Source of the DNA: Desulfamplus sp.
Lineage (GTDB): Bacteria > Desulfobacterota > Desulfobacteria > Desulfobacterales > Desulfobacteraceae
Assembly (NCBI GenBank): GCA_015231395.1
Contig: JADGBP010000169.1
Coordinates: 1 to 5,790 of the forward strand
DNA: 5,790 bases
Direction of reading: 5' to 3'
Below are positions 1 to 5,382 of the stretch, piece after piece. The translations under genes were made by a program, and so were the position numbers. Positions within the stretch are counted from its first letter, which is position 1. Each line of letters starts with the position of its first letter. The notes under the pieces were generated by a model. It worked only from the letters and a program-made list of their open reading frames with translations, searched no databases and was not told where the DNA came from.

Positions 1-847
1 CGGCTATGAATCCAATAATTGATACCCATGCAATACGTTTTCCGTGCCATCCTCTCATCATACGAAGATGGAGAAGAATGGCATAAACAAACCATGTAAT
101 CAGCGACCACGTCTCTTTTGGATCCCAAGACCAGTATGTTCCCCATGCGGAATTTGCCCATACAGAACCTGTAATGATGCCAATAGTGAGAAAAAGAAAC
201 CCGAACATTACCATCTGGTGAATCAACTCATCCATAAGATCAAAAGATGGAAGTTTTGCAAACAGAGAATTGTTCTGTCTCCCTGATTCCTTGATACCTG
301 AACTCTGCATATTTGATTCAGATTTTGATTCAGATTTTGGTTCAGATTTTGGTTCAACTGGCTTGATTAGATACATTATACTGAACCCAAATGCGATCGC
401 AAACCCCGCATACCCCAAAAAGCATGTTATGACATGGGCGATAAGCCAATTACTTTTCAGTGCCGGAATAAGAGGGGTGATCTTATCCGAAATAGACGGT
501 GATAGTGATGCATAGGCAATTGCCAGAAAAATCAACGGTGTCGCAAATACTCCGATTATTCTTTCACGGTATTTTAACTCCACAAACAGATAAAGAGCGG
601 CAATTGTCCATGAGAAAAAGACAAGAGACTCATACATATTGGAAAACGGGGCATGTCCATAACCTACCCTGTAGGATTCAATCCATCTGAGGATAATTCC
701 CAGTGTATTGCCTGTAAAACCCGCCACCAAAACAAAAAATCCCAATTTTGCCATAATCTCTTTTTTAAAAGTCCATGACCCAATATACAAAACCGAGGCA
801 AAGGCATAAACAAATGTTGTTATAGATAATACAATAGAGTGGCTCAT
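1..847 (-). CDS. ccsB: Cytochrome c biogenesis protein CcsB (CcsA/ResC family), 3' end outside window
   Basis: This is the heme-handling subunit of the system II cytochrome c maturation complex, a multi-spanning inner-membrane protein that works with ResB to present heme to apocytochromes c in the periplasm. The frame is open from ATG at 847-845 to the window edge (282 codons), so the C-terminus is missing. The purine-rich stretch AAGGGAAGAG precedes the ATG. Hydrophobic segments lie near residues 4-22, 33-55, 71-91, 97-115, 132-161, 207-230, 246-262 and from 271. The family's tryptophan-rich WWD signature is intact at 230-247 (WANSAWGTYWSWDPKETW). Candidate heme-ligand or conserved histidines are H65 (in GHAPFSNMYES), H138 and H260. 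The loop after the fifth membrane segment (about 164-205) is polar and carries a KSE[P/S] repeat from a 12-bp tandem repeat. It lies 139 bp downstream of resB and is probably in the same transcript. The family call is very secure; naming varies (CcsA, ResC, CcsB). Confidence 0.95.
   Translation of the reverse strand, partial: MSHSIVLSITTFVYAFASVLYIGSWTFKKEIMAKLGFFVLVAGFTGNTLGIILRWIESYRVGYGHAPFSNMYESLVFFSWTIAALYLFVELKYRERIIGVFATPLIFLAIAYASLSPSISDKITPLIPALKSNWLIAHVITCFLGYAGFAIAFGFSIMYLIKPVEPKSEPKSESKSESNMQSSGIKESGRQNNSLFAKLPSFDLMDELIHQMVMFGFLFLTIGIITGSVWANSAWGTYWSWDPKETWSLITWFVYAILLHLRMMRGWHGKRIAWVSIIGFIA
315..356 (-). repeat. 12-bp tandem repeat inside ccsB (3.5 copies)
   Basis: On the plus strand the unit is GATTCAGATTTT, twice exactly (315-326, 327-338), then with one change (339-350) and a half copy to 356. 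In ccsB it encodes KSEP, KSES, KSES around residues 165-178. The unit is a multiple of three, so copy changes keep the frame. It lies in the loop between the fifth and sixth membrane segments, which should face the cytoplasm if the WWD segment is periplasmic. Confidence 0.9.
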
Positions 848-873
848 AATAATACTCTTCCCTTAATCTTAAG

Positions 874-960
874 AGTGTAGCCTTTTTGCATTTTTACTGA
901 ACGTAGAGACGCACGGCTGTGAATTTCTACAATTTGATTTAAATTTAAAAAGACTACACT
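874..960. repeat. Nested inverted repeats in the resB-ccsB spacer
   Basis: The outer arms are AGTGTAGCCTTTTT (874-887) and AAAAAGACTACACT (947-960), which match at 13 of 14 positions. The one mismatch becomes a G-U pair in minus-strand RNA, the strand transcribed here. Inside is a second imperfect palindrome (903-930, GTAGAGACGCACGG then CTGTGAATTTCTAC, 10 of 14 pairs) centred between 916 and 917. It could be an mRNA hairpin between the two cytochrome genes or a decayed small palindromic element. No coding frame is supported in the 139-bp spacer. Confidence 0.7.
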
Positions 961-981
961 CATATTTAATCTTATATTTTT

Positions 982-1034
982 GCTTTTTATACTCGCTCAA
1001 TTTTTTGATTGCTTTTTATACTGCTCAATTTTTT
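982..1034 (-). repeat. 29-bp-period duplication at the 3' end of resB, with a 1-bp indel
   Basis: The segments 982-1006 and 1011-1034 are the same sequence (GCTTTTTATACT(C)GCTCAATTTTTT) except for one extra base in the copy nearer the stop. Because of the 29-bp period, the two copies are read in different frames: the first gives KKLSSIKS and the second gives QKIERV plus the TAA stop. The duplication therefore determines the present C-terminus of ResB. Confidence 0.85.
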
Positions 1035-2615
1035 AGCAATTTTGGCAACTTTAAGCTTCATACCATGACTATTTCTGTTGGCTATGCCTGATATCACGAT
1101 ATCACACCCTGCACTGGTTCGTCTTTTTATCTCCACGCAAATACTTTGGTGAGACATAAAAAATGTTATCCAGCATCCAATAATCATAAAAATAAAGCCA
1201 CCATAGACATACCAGACGCCTGGATCCTTAGTAACTTGAAGCCCTGTATAATATTTTTTTTCGTAATTCTGGATTTCAAAGGCAAACGCACCGCGTCTCA
1301 TCTTGTCAAAGGTTGGGAATTTAACCGGAATGTAGATTTCAGTTATGCCATCATTTTTATGGTCTTCTTCTGAATGATCCTTTCCGAAATGATCGTGGTC
1401 TTTCTCTGAAAGTGCTTTATCTGACTGATCATGGTTTTTCTCTGAATCTTCCTTTGCTGAATCTTCCTTTGCTGAATCTTCTTTTGCTGAATCTTCTTTT
1501 GCTGAAGAATCGTCCTTAGAATTATCCTGAGTTGAGCTCTCTTTGTTTAAATTCTCTTTATCCGTGAGTATTCCCACAAAGCCCTCTCCAAGATTATGCC
1601 CTTGAAAATTATATCCCCGAACAAATCCGCTCAATGTAAATTTTCCTCCAGATTCAGGAATATCAATGGTTTGTCCAGCTTCCATCTTCTGGGAATAGGT
1701 CATTCCGCTTTCTCTGCTTGTTATTTTAAAGACTACGCTTTTTGCAGAATCCACTCCATAGCTTGACTGGTAAAAACTAAGGCCTTTATACCGCAGAGGA
1801 TCATTTACAATAATATCTCTTGTAAAGGCTTCCTTCTCATCCTCAATAACCGTAATGCTTGATTTAAACTCTTCAGGATGCCCTGTGTCATAAAATAAAA
1901 CATTGAATGAATTACACCTGATTTGAAACCCAAGCGGCACAGCAACGTCATTGCCTCTGAGAAAAACGGTGTCAACAGTCTCACCCTCCGGTATTGCCAC
2001 AAATGCCTTAAATCCCCATATACTACCAATCACCGCACCAGCTAACATGCATAGCACACTTAAATGAACAACATAGACCCCAAGACGTGTCCATCTGCCC
2101 TGTTCACCAAAAATAGCAACCCCCTGATCAGTCTCTTCTTTTAGAGCCATACCAAAAGATTTTTCTATAAATGATAGATATTTATCCTCAAGAGACTCTA
2201 TATTCTGACCTGATACAAAGACCTCTTTGTGCTTAAGATGTCTAAACCTTTCAATGTTAAAATTAACCTTATCAGGAAAGATTATTTTCCATGTGGTGTT
2301 AATCTTGTCAATTGAACAGATGATGATGTTAATGGAGAGGAGCATCAGTAGCAGCATAAACCACCATGCGTTATACATATCGAAAATATCAAGGATACTG
2401 AAAAACTTGAAAAAAAACTCTCCATACTTATGAATATACAATTCTTCTGCCCCATTCTGGGGAATAAAAGTTCCAATGATCGATGTGGCAGCAAGAAGGA
2501 TCAACACCACAACTGTAAGTTTTACTGATGTAAAAAAGTTCCAGATCTGATTTTCCAATCCGACCTTATTGCCTGATCTATTTTCAGAACTAATTTCTGA
2601 ATTATTTTTTGTCAT
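987..2615 (-). CDS. resB: Cytochrome c biogenesis protein ResB (Ccs1), with repeat-rich insertion
   Basis: ResB is the partner of CcsB in system II cytochrome c maturation; it is an inner-membrane protein with a large periplasmic domain that holds apocytochrome and helps heme ligation. Numbered from ATG 2615 (542 residues), it has the family's four membrane segments: 31-51 (VKLTVVVLILLAATSIIGTF, typical ResB start), 84-102, 178-200 and 467-488. H184 lies in the third segment after the motif GRWTRLGVYVVHLSVL, and H489 follows the fourth (FFMSHQS). The periplasmic domain spans about 201-466. Inside it, residues about 356-422 are an inserted low-complexity segment: four KEDSA repeats, then a region rich in Asp, Glu, Lys and His (H395, H407, H409, H414, H419). 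This makes the protein longer than I would expect for ResB. Earlier in-frame starts exist (ATG 2642, TTG 2648); I chose 2615 because GGA followed by an A-rich stretch precedes it, but the choice is uncertain. Family call secure. Confidence 0.94.
   Translation of the reverse strand: MTKNNSEISSENRSGNKVGLENQIWNFFTSVKLTVVVLILLAATSIIGTFIPQNGAEELYIHKYGEFFFKFFSILDIFDMYNAWWFMLLLMLLSINIIICSIDKINTTWKIIFPDKVNFNIERFRHLKHKEVFVSGQNIESLEDKYLSFIEKSFGMALKEETDQGVAIFGEQGRWTRLGVYVVHLSVLCMLAGAVIGSIWGFKAFVAIPEGETVDTVFLRGNDVAVPLGFQIRCNSFNVLFYDTGHPEEFKSSITVIEDEKEAFTRDIIVNDPLRYKGLSFYQSSYGVDSAKSVVFKITSRESGMTYSQKMEAGQTIDIPESGGKFTLSGFVRGYNFQGHNLGEGFVGILTDKENLNKESSTQDNSKDDSSAKEDSAKEDSAKEDSAKEDSEKNHDQSDKALSEKDHDHFGKDHSEEDHKNDGITEIYIPVKFPTFDKMRRGAFAFEIQNYEKKYYTGLQVTKDPGVWYVYGGFIFMIIGCWITFFMSHQSICVEIKRRTSAGCDIVISGIANRNSHGMKLKVAKIAKKLSSIKSNQKIERV
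1390..1446 (-). repeat. 36-bp-period imperfect direct repeat encoding the His-rich part of ResB
   Basis: The 21-bp segments 1390-1410 and 1426-1446 differ at two positions. They share TGATC, TGGT and TTTCTCTGAA. A weaker related copy appears to extend to about 1351. In frame they encode SEKDHDH and SEKNHDQ, so the histidine-rich stretch seems to have grown by duplication. Confidence 0.75.
1441..1506 (-). repeat. 15-bp tandem repeat in resB (4 copies plus a partial)
   Basis: The plus-strand unit is GCTGAATCTTCCTTT. Copies are at 1441-1455 (first base differs), 1456-1470, 1471-1485 and 1486-1500 (the last two have one C to T change), with a 6-base remnant to 1506. In resB it encodes the pentapeptide KEDSA four times, around residues 371-391, in the periplasmic domain. 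The unit preserves the frame. Confidence 0.92.
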
Positions 2616-2676
2616 TATTAATTTTTTCCATTCACAAGACATAATCAAATCATAGGTTTATTCCAACCATGATTTG

Positions 2677-2744
2677 GATTGTTTATTTGATTGTTTATTT
2701 GATTGTTTATTTGATTGTTTATTTGATTGTTTATTTGATTGTTT
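2677..2744. repeat. 12-bp perfect tandem repeat upstream of resB (5.7 copies)
   Basis: GATTGTTTATTT is repeated five times without a mismatch (2677-2736), followed by GATTGTTT (2737-2744). It lies in the 192-bp spacer between the kinase stop and the resB start, 35 to 62 bp upstream of the candidate resB start codons. The perfect identity of all copies implies recent expansion or active turnover. It is in no supported coding frame. Confidence 0.95.
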
Positions 2745-2762
2745 GTAAATAAAAATGGCGTA

Positions 2763-2785
2763 AAATCCCTATCCCTTAAGGGTAG
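2763..2785 (-). terminator. Weak candidate terminator hairpin after the kinase gene
   Basis: In minus-strand RNA, CUACCC, UUAA loop, then GGG with a bulged A and UAG can form a six-pair stem (2785-2769) starting 23 nt after the kinase stop codon. It is followed by GGAUUUU. The stem is short and the U tract has only four bases, so it may not terminate. If it is inactive, resB could be read from the kinase promoter. Confidence 0.25.
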
Positions 2786-2807
2786 TGGTGTAAGCCATCG
2801 GTTTTAG

Positions 2808-5105
2808 TCATCCATGAGTAACCCATTTTTTAACTGCCTGAAAAACAAGCTCTCTTTTCAGGGGTTTGGTCAGAAAATCGTCCATACCTGCCTCAAGACA
2901 CTGATCTTCAAACTCCTTTAACGCGTTGGCGGTCAATGCCACAATCGGGATTCTTGGGATTCTGGGAACAAACTCTTTTTCAAGGCAAATATTTTCAACA
3001 GACTTGTCCTGATCAAATTCCCTGACCCTGTCGATATCCTCTTTCTCCATTGCTCGGATTCTTCGTGTTGCTTCCAGTCCATCCATTTCAGGCATATTAA
3101 TATCCATAAAAATCAAATCAATCTCATTATTATTTTTAATATAGCTTGAAACTGCCTCAATACCGGTACCGGCTACCTCAACATTATACCCTCCCTTAGA
3201 AAGCATGATTTTTGCCATTTTTTGATTTACAGGATTATCTTCTACCAGAAGAATGGTTATAGAATGCTTAAAATTCTCCGCTATAGAGTGGACTGTGAGA
3301 ATTTTGTTTTGATCGGTCGTTCTCTTCTGGTCAGGCTTGTTAAAAGAGATGTTTTTATCAGGAGGATTGTCTTGATTGGCAGCGTTATTCTGATCAACCT
3401 CAACATTCTGATCAACCTCAACATTTTGATCAGCAATATTTTTTTTATCTGTGCAGCTCTTTTCAAATCCAAGTATGACCGAGATCATGGCAAAAAGCTT
3501 TTTTCTTTGAATCGGTTTTGATAAAAAGCCATTATACCCTGCCTTACTGCATCTGTCTGCCCCTCCAGGGTCAGGAGATATGCAAACCAACAGCGGAGTG
3601 TCAGAGCATTTATTTTGCAACTTTCTGAAAGATTCTGCAAATTCAAGGTGGGCCGTACTTTTTACGCTGGCATCCACGATACCGATATCAAAATCAAAAT
3701 TATCGTCAGAAGTGGCAAGAGCTTCAAGTGCATTATTTTCACTGTCAAACACGACCACAGTCATGCCTGACTGGTTCAACTCATTGCACATAATTTCTTT
3801 TAAATGTGTATTCTTTGAAATGACCAGAAAAGCTTTTTTCCCTTTAAGCCCAACAGGTCGAAACCGTTTTGTGATTGAACGGGCTTGTTTTTCAACCTTT
3901 GAAGTAAAATAAAATTTACTTCCATTACCTGGCTCACTTTCCGCCCAGACTGATCCTTCCATTTTTTCGGCAACTTTTCTGCATATTGCAAGCCCTAAAC
4001 CTGTTCCGCCAAATCGTCTTGTAGTGGTCTCATCAGACTGCTGAAAAGGCTCAAAAATCGCGGTAAGTTTTTCCCTGGGAATCCCGATTCCGCTATCCTT
4101 GACTGATGCCTGAAGCATCACATCACACATTGTCTCATTTTTAATATCAAGAGCAAGCTCAATAACGCCGGAAGATGTAAATTTAGCCGCATTTCCCAAC
4201 AGATTCAACAATACTTGCCTGAAACGGTAGGGATCACCAAGAACAAGTCCTGGAACCGAGTCTGAGATACAGCATACCAACTCTACATTAGCTTCATTGA
4301 CTTTGTTCCTGACTACCTCAAGTGCTTCAAAACAGAGTACTTCAGGATCAAATTCAATTTTTTCAATACTGAGTTGTCCAGCTTCAACTTTTGAAAAATC
4401 AAGAATATCATTCACCACGGAAAGAAGAACTTCACAACTTATTTTTGCATTTTGGACATACTCTTTTTGCTCATTAGTCAGGGCAGTGTCATTAAAAATA
4501 TCAATATATCCAAGAATTCCGCTAAGAGGGGTACGGATCTCATGACTCATGTTGGCAAGAAAGTCAGTTTTCGCCCTGGATGCGGCTTTTGCCTCTTCAG
4601 CCAATGCATTAGCTTTTACAGCAAGTGCATTAGCTTCTTCAGCCAATGCATTAGCTTTCTCCATAGCTAAATTCAGTTCAGAGTTGGTTTGTTTTAGATT
4701 TAGAAGGGTTCGTTTTTCACGTTCAATTCGCTCTATTCTTGCGACAGCAGAGTTAATGCCAAAGGGCTTGGTCATGTAATCCGAAGCCCCTGCGTCAATA
4801 ATATCGACATATGAATATTCACCTGAAAATCCGGTCATTATTATGAAATCAAGTTCGGGAAATTCTTTTTTCACCTTTTTCATCAACTCGATTCCATCCA
4901 TCACCGGCATGGAGATATCTGATATGACCAGATCAAACTTTTCATTACAGATCATCTCATAGGCTTTTGTTGCATCTTCAGCTTCGCGACACTGAAATCC
5001 AATGACCTGAAATGACTTTGTCAAAATGGAACGAAGTCCCATATCATCATCGACAACCAGAATACTCCGTATCAGTGCATTCTCATTAATCCGTTTTTTA
5101 TTCAT
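2808..5105 (-). CDS. Hybrid histidine kinase, REC-HisKA-HATPase-REC-REC, cytoplasmic
   Basis: This 765-residue phosphorelay kinase has no signal peptide or membrane segment, so it should be cytosolic. Its order is: receiver 1 (about 14-130; acidic D19-D21, acceptor D63 in ISDISMPVMDG, T91, K113); coiled-coil linker (about 130-180) with three ANALAEE-type heptads; HisKA with phosphoacceptor H188 in NMSHEIRTP; HATPase with N301/N305 (NLLGNAAKF), DSGIG 337-341, FEPFQQSD 351-358 and GGTGLGL 366-372; a degenerate receiver (about 424-545) that keeps D478 and K530 but has SK at 430-431 instead of the acidic pair; a Asp/Gln/Asn-rich linker (551-615); and receiver 3 (616-760; E622, D623, acceptor D668 in MDINMPEMDG, T725, K747). 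Receiver 3 has an insertion of about 30 residues before its fourth strand (about 687-717). The N-terminal receiver replaces a sensor domain, so input probably comes from another kinase. No HPt domain or output regulator is encoded nearby. The ATG at 5105 follows GGA by 8 nt. Specific pathway unknown. Confidence 0.95.
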   Translation of the reverse strand: MNKKRINENALIRSILVVDDDMGLRSILTKSFQVIGFQCREAEDATKAYEMICNEKFDLVISDISMPVMDGIELMKKVKKEFPELDFIIMTGFSGEYSYVDIIDAGASDYMTKPFGINSAVARIERIEREKRTLLNLKQTNSELNLAMEKANALAEEANALAVKANALAEEAKAASRAKTDFLANMSHEIRTPLSGILGYIDIFNDTALTNEQKEYVQNAKISCEVLLSVVNDILDFSKVEAGQLSIEKIEFDPEVLCFEALEVVRNKVNEANVELVCCISDSVPGLVLGDPYRFRQVLLNLLGNAAKFTSSGVIELALDIKNETMCDVMLQASVKDSGIGIPREKLTAIFEPFQQSDETTTRRFGGTGLGLAICRKVAEKMEGSVWAESEPGNGSKFYFTSKVEKQARSITKRFRPVGLKGKKAFLVISKNTHLKEIMCNELNQSGMTVVVFDSENNALEALATSDDNFDFDIGIVDASVKSTAHLEFAESFRKLQNKCSDTPLLVCISPDPGGADRCSKAGYNGFLSKPIQRKKLFAMISVILGFEKSCTDKKNIADQNVEVDQNVEVDQNNAANQDNPPDKNISFNKPDQKRTTDQNKILTVHSIAENFKHSITILLVEDNPVNQKMAKIMLSKGGYNVEVAGTGIEAVSSYIKNNNEIDLIFMDINMPEMDGLEATRRIRAMEKEDIDRVREFDQDKSVENICLEKEFVPRIPRIPIVALTANALKEFEDQCLEAGMDDFLTKPLKRELVFQAVKKWVTHG
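3387..3431 (-). repeat. 18-bp tandem repeat in the kinase interdomain linker (2.5 copies)
   Basis: Copies at 3387-3404 and 3405-3422 (ATTCTGATCAACCTCAAC) are identical, and a half copy continues to 3431. They encode DQNVEV, DQNVEV, DQN (residues 559-573) at the start of the hydrophilic linker between the degenerate and the last receiver. The unit preserves the frame. Confidence 0.9.
4590..4652 (-). repeat. 21-bp tandem repeat encoding heptads of the kinase signalling helix
   Basis: Three 21-bp copies encode NALAEEA, NALAVKA and NALAEEA (residues 152-172), directly before the HisKA domain (H188). Each unit is exactly one coiled-coil heptad, so copy gain or loss would keep both the reading frame and the helical register. 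The Leu/Ala pattern supports a dimeric coiled coil that transmits the state of receiver 1 to the kinase core. Confidence 0.88.
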
Positions 5106-5125
5106 AAATATATTCCAGGGAAACT

Positions 5126-5143
5126 CCTACCCTTCGGGGCAGG
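5126..5143 (-). promoter_or_regulatory. GC-rich hairpin in the kinase 5' leader
   Basis: In minus-strand RNA, CCUGCCC, CGAA loop, GGGUAGG forms a seven-pair stem including one G-U pair. It ends 20 nt before the kinase ATG. It contrasts with the AT-rich surroundings and carries UAGGAG, which resembles a ribosome binding site but is too far upstream to serve this ATG. A role in mRNA stability or translation is possible; nothing in the sequence proves one. Confidence 0.4.
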
Positions 5144-5165
5144 GGCAAGGTTCAACAAATATTCC

Positions 5166-5293
5166 TGCATCTATTTTTATTTTTCTGCATCTATTGAATT
5201 TTTCCTGCATCTATTTTGATTGTTCTCTATCTACTGAATTTTTTTTTGCATCTACTCTGATTTTTCTATATCTACTTATTTTTTTTGCATTTA
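5166..5293. repeat. Seven degenerate repeats at about 20-bp spacing, T-tract rich
   Basis: The octamer TGCATCTA or a close variant occurs at 5166, 5186, 5206, 5226 (TCTATCTA), 5247, 5267 (TATATCTA) and 5286 (TGCATTTA), at spacings of 20, 20, 20, 21, 20 and 19. Between octamers are runs of T (up to nine). The array fills most of the efp-kinase spacer upstream of the kinase. Spacing near two helical turns with phased T-tracts suggests an intrinsically curved segment, or a decayed tandem repeat. No gene is supported across it. Confidence 0.75.
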
Positions 5294-5322
5294 CCATGAA
5301 AACTCATTTGGATTTTCATGGT
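5293..5322. repeat. Perfect 10-bp inverted repeat with 10-nt loop
   Basis: ACCATGAAAA (5293-5302) and TTTTCATGGT (5313-5322) are exact reverse complements around a 10-nt loop. The hairpin begins 60 nt after the efp stop codon in transcription order. On the transcribed strand it is followed by TAAATGC and A-rich sequence, not by a U tract, so it does not meet the rule for an intrinsic terminator, although it could protect the 3' end of the efp mRNA. Confidence 0.7.
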
Positions 5323-5328
5323 CGGGGG

Positions 5329-5344
5329 TGGCTGGATCCAGCCA
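5329..5344. repeat. 16-bp perfect palindrome downstream of efp
   Basis: TGGCTGGATCCAGCCA is its own reverse complement with no spacer. It lies between the efp stop and the 5293-5322 hairpin. It could be a protein-binding site for a symmetric dimer, or an mRNA 3'-end stem; no T tract follows on either strand, so it is not a clear terminator. With the neighbouring hairpin it makes 5293-5344 a compact structured block. Confidence 0.7.
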
Positions 5345-5382
5345 TGAGCGTTTACTTGGATTTTATTACACCCACAAAATTT

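Noticed and set aside
44..690. Three overlapping plus-strand open frames at the left end
   Set aside because: They are antisense to ccsB, whose minus-strand frame carries the WWD signature and membrane segments continuously.
1090..1105. GATATCAC direct repeat as an operator
   Set aside because: It lies inside the resB coding sequence and is most simply an 8-bp duplication.
2677..2744. CRISPR-like array
   Set aside because: The units are 12 bp and directly adjacent, with no spacers between them and no cas genes in the window.
3580..3912. 110-codon plus-strand open frame inside the kinase gene
   Set aside because: It lies entirely opposite conserved kinase and receiver coding sequence and encodes nothing recognisable.
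5106..5160. Sigma-70-type promoter for the kinase near TTGAAC (minus strand)
   Set aside because: The TTGAAC is followed at the right distance by GC-rich hairpin sequence, with no acceptable -10 element.
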